Assembly: GCA_012934845.2 (NCBI GenBank)
Contig: WNNJ02000347.1
Coordinates: 1-64,000, forward strand
Source of the DNA: Pomphorhynchus laevis
Taxonomy: Eukaryota; Acanthocephala; Palaeacanthocephala; Echinorhynchida; Pomphorhynchidae
Length of the DNA: 64,000 nucleotides
Direction of reading: 5' to 3'
Position numbers and translations under genes: made by a program. Below the pieces are notes generated by a model that did no database searches, was not told where the DNA came from, and saw nothing but the letters and a program-made list of their open reading frames with translations. This document shows positions 13,101 to 26,030 of this stretch, in pieces (the stretch's first letter is position 1; the number at the start of each line of letters is the position of its first letter).

Positions 13101-14693
13101 TGACTGCTGTCTAAATAGTATTTTTCCTAAACAAGTTGTCTTTCTTAATCCTTTTCAATTCCTTCTATGAATTCATTGCGCCATTAAATTTTAACATTAA
13201 TATGAGCTTAAATATCAATAGTCACTGAGTTATTAGCAGATATACTAGCAGCTTTGCGAAAAACAATCACAAACACTTGTTTGTATCTTTTGTTACATTG
13301 TGAACTTTATCCATAAATTTTTTATTTAAACAATGAAATTTCAATTGACACATGTCAATTGTTCTCCAATCATTTAAACTTTGCTTCATTAAACATTCTT
13401 AATTCTCCGATTGCGCGTGATATTTTACTTGTTCCAATAAAAGCAGAGAGTGCGCTTGATTTAACTGGCAGTTTAATATTTACCAAATGGACAAGATGTG
13501 AGTTTTTACATTTTTGTATTTTAATAACTAAATATTTATTTTGATTTCAAGTTTGTTATGTTCTTGTTTGATGTATTCATCAAAAATATTAAACATATGT
13601 TTGCGGGCACTATTTGCTACATTTTACAATGTAATTTAGAAGTTCAAATCAAAAGTGCATTTTTTAAGACTGGTGTAATTTTATCTATAAAAACGCTTGC
13701 TAATACTTTATTGAAATCTTATAACATGAAAATCATGTTTAATAATCAATATAATGTCTAACAACAAGTTTTGATCAATATTACTGTAAAAAGACTCTTT
13801 ATTTAGTAAAAATGCCTTAAAGTAACGTGTGTGTATTTTATTCTGTAATTCGATAATAAAACATTGAAATTTTATTCATGATAAACTCAATATACAACAA
13901 AATATGTATATAATGATATAATATATTCTACAGGTATATAACATTTTAATGAACCATTTATTTTTAAATTATAAACATTTCGATAGCAATTGTCATTAAA
14001 AATTTTAGTCTTTAGCATAAAAGCTCTTTTTAGGTAATATAATAATGTTTAAAATTATATTAAATATCTACTCTACTTACAATAGTGATGTCAATTGCAA
14101 CACGAATATCGTAGTTTAAAAAAATAACTTAAATTTTAAAAATGTTATGTTACTTTGCCAACGAAGTTTATAACGGTGAAATAATAAAAAATATAATTAT
14201 CAAAAAAGAAATAAAATCAGCGTGTCAAATATTAAATGATCAAAATCTAATTTAAACTTTTTAATTCACTTGAAAAATATTTTTGATTGGATATATTAAT
14301 TTACAGTTTTCCTTATAACAGATAGATTTCATGGAAAGCGTACTCTCGAGTATCTTCACACTAGAATTTAGCTACATGTTAGATGTCATTTTTTACCTTT
14401 CAGCAAATTTCACGAAATAGGATTCGACCTTTATAATTATATAAAATTTCATATTTTGGAGTTACTAATAATTTTAGTTCTATTTCGATAAATCAATTAG
14501 ATGTTTTCTTTATTTTACATGCAATTTGTTTGTAATAAATTACAAACAAATTAGCTATGATACTACGTCCTCATATAAGGATGTATTGATCAGAGTTGTT
14601 CACGAATCTTGATTACAAAAGAAATTGTTTCAGTATAAATCAATTAACTCATCATGTATCGATTCATGTAAACATTATTTTGAATTTAGACTA
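13101..14693. other. AT-rich region upstream of the bZIP gene
   Basis: There are two small ORFs at 13359-13761 without domains; the minus strand of the same stretch may be decayed Penelope N-terminal sequence. No promoter element can be assigned with confidence. Confidence 0.4.
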
Positions 14694-14800
14694 ATGAACA
14701 ACATGACTTACTCGAGATCAGACGGAAATAATTATATATCTTTTCAGCCAAGATCAACTTTATCAGTTAATAATTACGTACAGAACGTGAATTTAAACAG
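14694..14800 (+). CDS. bZIP transcription factor, exon 1
   Basis: ATG at 14694 opens 35 codons plus two bases (starting MNNMTYSRSDGNNYISFQ), ending at AACAG followed by a GTAATT donor. Joined to the acceptor TTATTTAG before 15859, the split codon is AGA and the frame runs into the bZIP exon without a stop. Exon 1 adds a Ser/Asn-rich N-terminal tail. The splice is inferred from sequence only; the ATG at 15881 could start a shorter product. Confidence 0.6.
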
Positions 14801-15858
14801 GTAATTTTTAATTATCTACAAAATATGTATACAAAATACAAGGAATTTGCAAATATTGCAATTGACTGTTTTTAATTAGAGATATGTCGTGATTAATTTA
14901 TCAACTTTGCTATAGTATGTAATTAATAGCTTGCAATTTATTAAATAATCCATACAGTTACGATAATCATAAAAATTCAAGAAATTTCACTCTTTCAAGT
15001 AGCGCCTTATTTAATTGAATATTTATTTTAGAAAAACTTTAAGTATAACTTAGTGAAGAACAAAATGTACAAGAATTACTTTTGTCTAATCTAAATGAAT
15101 GCTTTAGAGCCATGATTTACTTATTATAACTATACCAACACCAAGTTCATGTCATTACATCACTTTGTTATAATTGCTATCATATCGAACTTGAGACTGC
15201 TCTATTAATAATAATAATGCACCGAATATTTTACGATTGGAAGTTTGTCAATAAATTATTTTTGACAAGCTTCTATAGACATCATATATATTAAATTGTA
15301 TGAAAATATGAGAATCATTATAAATTTGATATATTGATATATATGCTTTGAAGCATAAAGTATTGAATTACTTTGTGAATAAGTCATGAATTACTTTATG
15401 TGCTTTAGGTTTGAAGGTAAACGTTTAGCTTGGTTTGCATGTAGCAATAATAGTAGCAGATATCTGAAGATTTATGTTGAACATTACCCTTTACAAAAAA
15501 TATCATTTTAATAACATTTCAAATACAAATATTTCAAACGGAATAGTTAATTTTTATAATTTATGAAGTTTGTCATTTAACAATCTCTGCTTACATTATG
15601 TAACTATTAATAAAAATTTAGTGAGTTCTGTAACTGAAAAGCAGCAATGTCAGTGATAAGTTAATAATATGTTAAGTTGTTCTATTGTCTATAGACGAAT
15701 TTCGTATTTTTCGAGAATACAACATTATAAGCAGTTTTGATGGTTTGATACAAAGTGAAAATAAGATTTAATCTGAATTAAAATTTATATTCTAAAATAT
15801 TTGCTTAGGATTTGCCTTCTCATTATATGAAAGCATTAAATATGTTGTAATTATTTAG

Positions 15859-16420
15859 AAATTGTCATCCAATTTATAATATGACTCACAACACCCAGTC
15901 TGTAAACGAAAATTGCATGAACCAATTACTTGTAAAAGATCAATATAAAACTTTGGATCAAGTCAACGGTGCAATGTACGATCAAACTGTTTGTGCACCT
16001 CATTCTGAAATTATAGTTACAAGGCAAATTTCGCCTGGTGAAAATTCTATGAGCAGATCAGCTGCTATGAAGAGGCCTATCGATGCTTCAGTCGAATATG
16101 GCAGATCATCGCCTGCACACAAAAAGCGAAAACCTGTATTTGTTCAAAATGAAAATAAGGATGATCAGTATTGGGAGAAAAGACGAAAAAACAACGAGTC
16201 GGCCAAAAGATCGCGTTTAGCGAGGCACGAAAGAGAGAAGCAATATAAGTTGAAGATTGAAGAGTTGTTACAGAAGAGGTCAATGCTGAAGATGCAGTTA
16301 ACTACGGCCATCAATCAAATGAATTTGATTAAAAATGCCTGCTATAGTATGGCAAACAGGCATGTCGATATATCGAATCAACTGACTTTTGATAATTTAA
16401 ACCAAGAATCATTTATATAA
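15859..16420 (+). CDS. bZIP transcription factor, CES-2/PAR-like (exon 2)
   Basis: With exon 1 the product is 222 residues. The basic region YWEKRRKNNESAKRSRLARH is typical of the PAR/NFIL3/CES-2 group (YWxxRxKNNxAAKRSR), with Ser in place of the first Ala. It is followed by a short leucine-zipper-like heptad region (about LKIEELLQKRSMLKMQLT) and a C-terminal tail. A cluster of basic residues with HKKRKP just upstream may be a nuclear signal. Such proteins dimerise through the zipper and bind palindromic TTAC/GTAA-type sites as transcriptional regulators; the target here is unknown. The gene stands alone between repeats. An AATAAA follows 67 bp after the stop. Confidence 0.88.
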
Positions 16421-16486
16421 ATTTAAATATTTGTAGATATTTATGCTGTTTTGTAAACTGATTCGTAAATGACTAGTTGTTTTGCA

Positions 16487-16492
16487 AATAAA
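16487..16492 (+). promoter_or_regulatory. Polyadenylation signal AATAAA
   Basis: A canonical hexamer lies 67 bp after the bZIP stop codon, the likely 3' end of that transcript. Confidence 0.6.
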
Positions 16493-17146
16493 AGTTGTGA
16501 AGTTATATCTTTGGCTGTTAAAACTTCAAATCATAGAGAGGGTTTTGAAATTTTAATTATTTAAGGAAATTTACAATTAAAACAGCAGTCGTCAATATGA
16601 TTCATTTAACGTATTTTTCATGACATTTAACAGAATATCGTCGACTAACAGATAAAATAATTAGAGTCGTTGCGCAGAAATAATTACTATAAGCAAATGA
16701 TAGATTCAATATGTAGGTGGTAACTATTTGCATTAACGTCGTAACACAATAATACAGATTGCAAAAAATTATTATAACCTTTGCCTTTAAATAAAATAAT
16801 TATCTGTTTTCGATTTATGTTTATATAAATTTTTATAATAAAAAGTAAAAATATAATATGTCATTTTTATGAGATTGAAAGTTTAGTAGAATAACATTTA
16901 ATGCGTACTTTGGTAAAAAAAATCTTAGATTAAAATTTATAAAGATTATGTATTTGACAAAATTAAATTGAAAACCTCAAATAATTACAAAAAAAAGATC
17001 AAATTAATTAAGGTATATATTCAAAACTTATAAAATTAAATAATAAATATATTAACAACTATGATATACTGATGAAAGAAGTATATCAAGTCACTGTTAT
17101 TATTATATTAAATATAATATAATATATATATTATACTAAATTATAA

Positions 17147-17485
17147 ATGCAACGGTTTGATTTGCCATCTACCACTGCATGGGAAGAGTACATGTCTAGA
17201 TGGACAGTGAAGCAAAGCTTAATCAATACGGAGCACCAGCACACACCAGCAATTCTTTATACTTGCATTTGGCTGAACGGGACCAGTAAACAGAAAAGAG
17301 CTGTAATTATGCGGGCATCTATGGTTGGGCTACATCATCATTATTGTAGAAATAGACTGCCGTGCCACAATCGTGACTCCACATGCATTTGCCGCTTCTG
17401 TATTTCTTCGTGTAGGGATATCAATCATTACAAGAAATGCATCCACCTCAGAGCATTAACTATATTGCAGCTGAAAAAACTATGA
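17147..17485 (+). other. GC-richer island with a 112-codon ORF, unrecognised
   Basis: An ORF beginning MQRFDLPSTTAWEEYMSRW stands out as less AT-rich than its surroundings. It contains several Cys/His residues (CRNRLPCHNRDSTCICRFC) but no zinc-finger spacing I recognise, and no splice context. The opposite strand is broken. It could be an exon, a relic of a mobile element or chance. 16493-17146 holds nothing I can identify. Confidence 0.25.
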
Positions 17486-17689
17486 TTTGATTTGAATTTC
17501 TGCCTGGTCTAAATATTTATCTTCACTGCCAGTGGCAAAAAAGAGGTTTTATAATAAATTCTCTCAGATTATTGTTATTATTATTTTATTATTACAAATC
17601 ACTGTTCTATAATGGATAAGAAAGTTATAAAAATTGAATCAGATAATAAAATAATACCTATATTATATTGGTTTCCAAAATTACATATA

Positions 17690-18745
17690 TCCAATAAAAC
17701 CCAGGTTCATATGTAGTGCGTTTAAATGTACATTAAAACCACTTTCTGTATAACCACTTACTGGTATAATACACTATTTCAGTATTAATTTTACAAAAGA
17801 AGTTTTAGAACACACAAAAGGAATAAATTTTCAAAATATAAATACATACGATTTTAGCATATATTAAAGATGTATTAGAAAAAATAATTAATCTTATATT
17901 CGGAAAAAGTTAAAAAAATTAAACCGTCAAGTAAATATAAATATATGGATAAAATTGAATTATTAGAATCCTTTAATATTTTAATATATCAAAATTATTT
18001 AAAGGTAGGGACATCTATATTAAAACGAATAAAAGGTGTCCCAATGGGAGGTAATAGTAGCCCAATTATAGCTGACTTATTTTAAAGCTTGATAGCATAT
18101 AAATTTGTTCATAACTGTTTAAAAGATAAAAAAAATATATGTTTTGATAGGTTGATGATATATGTGTATTTAACTCTAATATTTTTTATTCAATAAGCGA
18201 ACAAATTTATCCAGATATCCTTATTCTTAAATTTACATCAATTAAAACTAACTTTAATTTAAATAGTAAAGATGAAATATTTAAATTTACAAGAAACATA
18301 TTTTTACATGAACATTCATGCATACCATATAATATAAAATATGATAAATTAAATAATGAAATTTTAAGAATTGCAACTATTTGTAACGATATTGTATCTA
18401 TTCAAAATCATTTAAATTATTTAATAGATGTATATTTTCAATAAAGTTACTATAAAAATACAATCATGCAGAAAATAGTAAAATATATAAATCAACACAA
18501 TAATATTAAAAATAAATTTAAAATCATTAACGGAAAACCTTTACGGGTAATAAATAACATACTTTGTATTAGAATATAATACTCGATAATCAAATTGTAT
18601 GAGAGGAAATACGTCATTAGTACGTGTTTGGCCCCGCTGCTTTTCTAGGGGAATAAATAGGGGCCGAAACATGATTAACAGTTCCTACTGATGACCTCAA
18701 ATCCTAATTCTGATATCACGTCTGTTATTAGTCAATTAATAAAGA
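17690..18745 (+). mobile_element. Penelope-like element, reverse transcriptase to 3' region
   Basis: The plus strand reads TSILKRIKGVPMGGNSSPII (about 18010-18070), the G-x-P-M-G motif of Penelope-like reverse transcriptases. It is followed by a region encoding VDDICVFNSNIFYSISEQIY and the stretch CIPYNIKYDKLNNEILRI. There are a few frame breaks. It ends with a structured GGCCCC/GGGGCC hairpin that recurs at 58.5 kb. No GIY-YIG domain is recognisable. It is the best preserved of the four Penelope-like pieces in this window. Confidence 0.75.
18630..18694 (+). ncRNA. Hairpin followed by GAAAC in the Penelope-like 3' region
   Basis: GGCCCC (18630-18635) pairs with GGGGCC (18660-18665), which is followed directly by GAAAC (18666-18670); a CTGATGA lies at 18688-18694. 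The hairpin and GAAAC are conserved in the 58.5 kb copy, but CTGATGA is not. Penelope-like elements are known to carry hammerhead ribozymes; this could be a decayed or rearranged one, but I cannot fold a complete ribozyme here. Confidence 0.3.
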
Positions 18746-20004
18746 TTGACTGTTAATTTAAATTTAAATTTTTTATTTTATGTTGATATAAGTTATATAA
18801 AATCTTGTAACAATTATTTATCGTTATTTATTATCTAATTATTATATTTTGATTTATTGACTTAGCATATTTATTTATTTTTATTTTTTTATTTATATTT
18901 ATTTATTTTTTATTTAATAATTATATTAAATGCGTGGACTCAGTTAGCTGAATTGATTTATTTATTTCGTTAATGCAGCGACAACATTAATATTGTTAGT
19001 ATGTGATAAATTATGTTTTTAAAGGTACTATTTGAAAAAGTTTAATTTTTAATTTAAAAGTGAGGGTTAAATTCATATTTAATACAAATTGTGCTTAGGA
19101 AACGATTGGCGAATAATTTCTGTTGTACTATCACCTATATTTTAGCAAAATGTAGAGTTCAATAGTTAACTTTATCGAGAATCATGTATGCATCTAAGAA
19201 TACATTTCTATTTTATTATAAGCATTTTTTCGATTTACCAATAAATGTAAAATCGGATGTTATTAGAATAATTATCAACAAAATAAGTTTAGATAAAAAG
19301 TGTTATGTTTATCTGGTAAAATATCTACCCAGGTGGCGTTGTAATCATACCATATCCACTTTTCACACTTATGTTTACGTTAATTTTGTTCAGAATTTTC
19401 CATTTTTGTAAATTTTGTAAGATTTGATAAATTGAAGTTATTATAAATTTCAGTTTTCTCAATGAAATTATAACTGCAGTTATAATTACCTGTTCATACA
19501 AATAATATATGCCGTAATCAAAATGTATTACCTACGTCCCTTAAAAAAGGATGAAAATGTTGGAACAGATATTTTGCTAAATATTAAACCAGTACGAGTT
19601 GACAGCTTTAAGGATTCGATTATCAATCTTTAAATATTTACAATCTTTTTTTGTAAATATTTTTGAACTACAGTGCTCAACGTTATATTTTGAACAACTT
19701 CATTAAAAAATCAATAATTCCCCCGAGCAGAATATATACGAATTTAATAACTCGTACCAGCAAGATGTAAGAATGTGGCAACAATTTCATTTGTAATATT
19801 TGGTGATCTTTATATTTGAATTTATGAACTTTTACAAATAATGGTCGTATACGCTAGACATTTCCAATGTTCATATATGAAAACAGTTTATGTATTGTTC
19901 TTAATTCAAAAATAAGTTAACGTACTGAACTGAAATCATATCATTAATCAAAAAGTAATAAATGCAGATTCATTGATAAACAAATTCTTAGAATCATTTG
20001 AATT
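18746..20004. other. AT-rich region, no supported gene
   Basis: This contains a TTTATTTA-rich tract at about 18860-18925 and a 75-residue ORF at 19184-19411 without recognisable domain or splice support. Confidence 0.5.
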
Positions 20005-20790
20005 AATTTATAAAAGTTTAAAATAAATATATTGTCAAGTTAAGAACTTTCTAATCAAATTCTGAAATAATAAAGTACCAGCAACAAAAAAATAATTTTT
20101 ATCAAGGACAAGCATGTTATTTAAAATGTAAAATGATCAAATAAAGATATAACTTTGCATTCGTAATTTAACAAATAAATGAAATATGCAATCTCAATAA
20201 TAACTGAATTCAAGCTCCTAGGCGCATTCAATCTCGAATAAATCTTTCGCCTTTTACTAAAGATTTCCGTGGATGCACCTACAATGGAGAATGTTAAAAT
20301 TTTTCTGCCTTCGGGCAATAGAAATTAAAGAAAATCATGATTTTGACTTGTGAAATATGCAATGGATATAGTATATTATCGATTATACATGGTATATCGT
20401 AATATATTAAAGATATGGTACATATTAATATAGTACGATCTGATGAAGGTTGCCGCAACAAAATATTTTATATTTTAGAATAAAGGATGAACCAAAATTA
20501 ATTAAATAGTAAATAATTGTAAATATTAAATATTTACATAACTGCTATTTCGATAAGATTAGTTAACCGAAAATTTATTTTAAAATTAAAAATAACGTTA
20601 CAAATTAATTAATTAATAATTGTACAGATTAAATAATTATATAAGAAATTATTATTTTGAGTTTAAGTTAAAAATTTAAATTTTAAACAAGTTAGAATTA
20701 TTGAGTTGGATCAAAGAAAGAAGTTAAATTTTATTTGATATTTTGCTAGCTCTTGTTAGTATCAATAAAAAAATATTTTTATTTTTCAAT
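20005..20790 (+). repeat. ~800-bp direct duplication, copy 1
   Basis: This matches 23490-24310 in order and orientation. The best conserved core is about 20040-20340, with blocks such as AAGCTCCTAGGCGCATTC and CTTTTACTAAAGATTTCCGT. A weaker relic of the same family lies at about 20885-20960. I see no tRNA-like promoter boxes that would make it a SINE. Confidence 0.8.
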
Positions 20791-21752
20791 AAAAATTTCT
20801 TCATTTCTTTGATCCAGCTCAATAATTCTTTATCAATAATGGATCATTATCAACTATTTTAAAAAATTAGTTATTATGGATTGCCTAATAAATATATGCA
20901 GAATATTAAGATTTTTCTGTCTTTGAGCAATAAAAATCAAGGATAATTAAAATCTAAGTTCTTTTTACCATAAAGTTGCGCACGTTGTCACACAAGGATT
21001 AATTTAAATAAATACATACATATTCGTATCACCTGTGATACATATTTTCAAATCACGAAGTAAATAATCCTTCAAAAGATATAATTATGGAAATGCAAAT
21101 ATTAATGAACAAACCATACTAAAATAAAACTTGAATATAATTTTCAGAAAATATAAAAATTAATTGCGATAAAAATAGATTGTTTTGTGAGAATGATATT
21201 GACTTTAATTTTACCTTAAATTAACCTTTTAATTTTTTACTAAAAAGTTAATATATTGACGACTTTCTTGCAAATGAATGAAGATAATTTCTTCGATAGC
21301 ACATTAAGCAAAGAGGAAGGATTCAAAATTTATGCAAAGAAGGAAAGTTTTTAATAAATTTTGTTTAATAACGTAATGGAATTTTAATACGCTTTATATT
21401 TTTATAAATTTAAATAAATCAGAAACTAGCGTAATTTTTCTTCCATTAACATGCATCTCAATATTTTAAATTCTAATTCTCTCAATGTTTACTGAATTCT
21501 TTTCTTGCAAAATTGTAATAAGCCAAAAAAGAATTTAGCAAAAATTATTTAAAAATTTTTATTCCCTGAACTAAAAAAATATTTCTAGATAAATAGACAG
21601 TGTACAGATTATAAAATTATATGTAAATGAGATTTGCCGTAATTTTGGGAATGTGTATTTGAAACTAACAAATTAATCTAAAGAACACTAAATTTTTGAG
21701 CTGATTCTATGATTTTTAAATTGTGGCAATTTAAAAAAATAATAAATAGGTT

Positions 21753-22042
21753 TTATTGTTGAAAGAAGAAAAGGCATCTGCCGGCAGAACATTGTTGTTA
21801 AAACCAATATTTCGGTTTCCAAGAGAAACCATTTTCAAGGTAATTGTATATAGTTATATGAAAAGGATTATTAACCTGTTATTTAAGAAAACCCTTATTT
21901 ATTTAATTATTAACCACAGGTTAATAATCCTTTTCATATAACTATATACAATTACCTTGAAAATGGTTTCTCTTGGAAACCGAAATATTGGTTTTAAGAA
22001 CAATGTTCTGTCGGCGGATGCCTATTCTTGATTCAACAATAA
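21753..22042. repeat. MITE-like element with long inverted repeats
   Basis: Arms of roughly 125-135 bp, starting TATTGTTGAA and ending TTCAACAATA, are almost perfect reverse complements around a short AT-rich centre (about 21885-21910). Paired blocks include GTATATAGTTATATGAAAAG with its complement. The structure fits a non-autonomous DNA transposon. No convincing target duplication or transposase was found. The flanks (20791-21752, 22043-22739) are AT-rich with nothing else recognised. Confidence 0.75.
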
Positions 22043-22739
22043 TGTGGAGCGACATCCTCGAGTCTCTTTCAAATTTATAGATTTTATTGTTTTAAGATTC
22101 CTAAGTAGTTTTCTATATAGATAGATTTATTAATTTTTTAAGTAACTCATGCAGACAGGCCGCTTACAAGTCTACTGAAAAATATTAAATTTGGTAAGTT
22201 TTATTGACTATGGCTAAACATAGTGACAATGTTAAAATTTACTATTTAATTCAATGAAAGAATTGTATAGAGAAATTAAAATGTTGATAAAATTTCAAAC
22301 ATTACAACGAATGAAAATTCAGCGATTTCAAATATTCAGGATTTTAAAATTAAAAAAGATTTTAATTTTGGCATTATTTATTTTATAAAAGTTAACTAAT
22401 TTGTTTCGAAATCAGGTATGAAAAAAAATAACAAATGCTTAAAAAATAAATCAGATACAATTAGTCACTGAAAAGTTAGAGATAAGTGAAGACAGCATAT
22501 TACCATATAAAAATTATAAGGACATTTCAGATGTGGTAATACTGAAAGCTGAAATGGACCAGATTAGTATTAAGATGAAAGAAAAATGAACGTTATGGTC
22601 AACGATGCAATAATTGATACGAAATGCAATGTCACTAAGAAAATTTAAAAATGGTCAATTAAATTAAATTTATAGGGCATATTAAAACAATTTTTGGCAG
22701 GGTTAATAGATAGATAGATTTATAAATTTTTTAAATGGC

Positions 22740-23485
22740 TCATGCAGACAGGCCGCTTAAAAGTCCACTTAAATGAACACAAAATAAAAATAATAATGTG
22801 TCTGAAGTTCACACAACGTAGCCGACGTTCGAAGGATGAAAAATTCGGATATCCTGCATAGCTGCAGGGCCTGGTTACTCAGTAGATAGATGAGAAGCAT
22901 GGATTTAAAGTTAGGAAGGTTAGGCTGGCATCGAAGTTTTAAAGGGAAAAAATTTCTCAATGAGAGGCATAGAAATGAGACAAGAACCTAGGCCAAAGTT
23001 CGTCCGATGACGAGGAATGTGTAGCAGGAACTGATTGCTTGAGCGGAGTGCTCTGGATGATGAATATTTAACACAGCGCGATTCTAGGTGAAGATATGGA
23101 GGGGGATGATAAAGTAAACGAAAAGCGAGAACGGCCAAGTAATATAAAACTCGATTCTGTATATTAAGTCAAGGAGGTTTCTAAGTTTTTTGGATATGGG
23201 ATCAAAACGCCGTCGTCGAAGAAGTATGCGGGCTACAGTGCGAATAAAGCGATACATATGGGTAGTAGCACAATATGAGGAGTTTGAGAATAGTGATATG
23301 CAATAGATATACAATGTAGCATTTTGGCGGACATTATGTTGCTGGAAATGAAAACAGTGGTGGTATTTCGAATGCGACGAATGTCACGGAGAATATGATA
23401 ACAGGAATGAACTTTTAGTGTAAATGATAAGAAGGAGAGAAAGGAGTCAAGTGAGCAGGATAAGATTGAATCTGCATGCCGGATT
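22740..23485 (-). mobile_element. L2/CR1-like LINE, 3' end only
   Basis: Read on the minus strand, this GC-richer block encodes pieces such as LLRRRRFDPISKKLRNLLDL and RSSNQFLLHIPRHRTNFGLG. They parallel LRLRRFDHTSYHLASLDLPT and RSCNFLLLHVPNYSTSFVLR in the element at 61.8-63.1 kb. It ends at its 3' side in a TAGA-rich tract near 22710-22735. A related ~45-bp stub (CATGCAGACAGGCCGCTT) also occurs at about 22148. It is a broken, 5'-truncated copy. Confidence 0.7.
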
Positions 23486-23489
23486 ATTC

Positions 23490-24310
23490 GAATTAATTAA
23501 TAAAACTTTAAAATAAATATATTCTCAAGTAAAGAACTATCTAATCAAATTCTGACATAATAAAGTACCAGCAACAAAAAATTAATTTTTATCAAGGACA
23601 CGCATGTTATTTAAAATATAAAACGATCAAATAAAGATATAACTTTGTATTCGTAATTTAACAAATAAATGAAATATGCAATCTCAATAATAACTGAATT
23701 CAAGCTCCTAGGCGCATTCAATCTCGAATAAATCTTTCGCCTTTTACTAAAGATTTCCGTGGATGCACCTATAATGGAGAATGTTAAAATTTTTCTGCCT
23801 TCGGGCAATATAAAACAAAGAAAATCATGAGTTTGACTTGTGAAATATGCAACGGATTTGACTTGTGAAATATGCAACGGATTTGACTTGTGAAATATGC
23901 ATATGGATAATACATTGTATAACATAATATATTAAAAATGTGGTATGTTTTAAATACTTCGATTTGATGGAGGCCGCCACAAAGGATTTAATACGAACAT
24001 GTATCCATATCAAATGTGATATGTTCAAATTACAGTTATTATTAATTAATAAATAATTGTAAATATTAAATAAATGTATATAAGCTTATTATTTCAATAA
24101 GATTAGGTAACTGAATAGTTATTGTAAAATAAAAAAATTGCCAAGAAAATTAATTAAATAACAATTGTAAATATTAAATAATTATATAATTTGAATAAAG
24201 TTTAAAATTGAAATTTAAAACAAGTTAGAATTATTGAGCAGGATCATAGAAAGAAAGAAAATATTATTTGATATTTTGGTAGCCCTTGCTAGCATCTTCA
24301 GAAAATTTGT
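23490..24310 (+). repeat. ~800-bp direct duplication, copy 2
   Basis: Second copy of the 20005-20790 sequence. The shared block spans the CTCCTAGGCGCATTC region and, further on, the ATTATTGAG / GATATTTTG region, interrupted by a 25-bp expansion at 23832-23900. Confidence 0.8.
23832..23900 (+). repeat. 25-bp tandem repeat, about 2.8 units
   Basis: Units of TTTGACTTGTGAAATATGCA plus ACGGA are repeated without change. One unit is present at the equivalent place in the 20.3 kb copy, so the expansion is later than the duplication. Confidence 0.85.
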
Positions 24311-24319
24311 AATTACAGA

Positions 24320-26030
24320 TAATTTTCTAAAATGTATAAATCAAATCGGAGAAGTTAGAAATATATTTTCAAAAACATTGAAAATTCAAAATCCTTTATT
24401 AAAAATTTAGGATCAATTCAATAACAAATGAACTCAAGAAATTGAATTCAAATAATATAGTATTTGATGTCATTAGTAATGACTAAATCAAACAAGAAGT
24501 GTTAGAAATATATTTCAAAGATATAATTAGCTGGCTGAAAATTCAAAATCATTTATTAATTCAGTAAGCAATGAACTCAAGCAATTAACTTCAAATAACA
24601 AAGAATTTGCTATTATTAGAAATGAATAAATCAAACAAGGGAAGTTAAAAATATATTTATTATTCATTATAATAGTAGAAATTAACTTTAAAATATACAG
24701 TATTTGCTATTATTAGAAATGAATAAATCAAACAAGGAAAGCTAAAAATATATTTATTATTCATTACTCATTATTTATTACTAATCATATTTTATATATA
24801 TATATTCATTAGAAATGAGTAAATCAACCAAGCTGACTTAAAAATATATTCCTAAGTCATTATTTGAAGGTTTGAAAGTTCAAACCTTCAATTAAAAATA
24901 ATAGAATAAAACAAGGAAAGGTTAAAATATATTTATAATTCATAATTCATTATTTATTATTAATTATATTTATTATTTATTTATTAAATACATTTATTCA
25001 TTAGAAATGGATAAATCAAACAAGAGATTCTAGAAATATATTTTCAAATACATTGAAAATTCAAAATACTTTACTAAAAATTTAAGATCAATTCAGTAAC
25101 CAATAAACTTAATAAATTAACTTTAAATAAGATAGTATTCGCTATCATTAAAAATCAATAAATTAAAAAAGCAGAGTTAGAAATATATTTAAAACAATAT
25201 TTGAAGGTTTAAAAATGCAAAATCCTTTTTTTAAATTAAAGATAAATTCAATTCAGTAACTAATGAACTCAAGAAATTAACTTCAAATAATATAGTATTT
25301 GCTATCATTAGAAATGAACAAATCAAACAAGGAGAGTTAGAAATATATTTCAAAGGTATTATTTGCTCGTTTAAAATTAAAAATCCTTTATTTCAAATAA
25401 GAAGAACTATTCAATTCAGTAACCAATGAACTCAAGAAATTAACTATAAATCGAACAAGGGAAGTTAAAAATATATTTAGTATTCATCATCCAAAATTTA
25501 TGATTAAAATTATTTATTATATATTTATTAAAAATATATGTTCGTTAGAAATGAATAAATCAAACAAGATAAGTTAGAAATATATTTTCAAAAACATTGA
25601 AAATTCAAAATCCTTTATTAAAAATTTAAGATCAATGTAATTTAGTAACCAATGAACTCAAGAAATTAACTTCAAATTAGATATTTTTGCAATCATTAGA
25701 AATGAATAAATCAAACAAGAAGAGTTAAAAATATATTTAAAAGACATTATTTAAGGTTTGAAAATTCTAAATCCTTTATTAAAAATTTAAAATCATAAAA
25801 ATTCGGTAAACAATAAACTCCAGAAATTAACTTTAAAAAATATAGTATTTACTATTATTAAAAATGAATAAATCAAACAAGATAAGTTAGAAATATATTT
25901 TCAAAAACATTGAAAATTCAAAATCCTTTATTAAAAAATTAAGATCAATGCAATTTAGTAACCAATAAATCAACAAACTTTACTTCAAATAATAAAGTAT
26001 TTGTTATCATTAGAAATAAATAAAGGAGAT
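24320..26030. repeat. Degenerate AT-rich tandem array
   Basis: A unit of roughly 200 bp recurs many times with blocks GAATGAATAAATCAAACAAG, GTTAGAAATATATTT, AAAATCCTTTATTAAAAATT and ACCAATGAACTCAAGAAATT. Unit lengths vary through internal deletions. There is no coding potential. 26031-26908 holds no feature I can support. Confidence 0.8.

Noticed and set aside
20005-20340. tRNA-derived SINE
   Set aside because: The duplicated block is compact, but neither A nor B box of an RNA polymerase III promoter is recognisable on either strand.
20430-20470. CTGATGAAGGTTGCCGCAAC followed by AAAA
   Set aside because: It looks like a type I hammerhead with a short stem II, but GAAA is AAAA and the duplicate at 23.96 kb keeps neither the core nor the stem.
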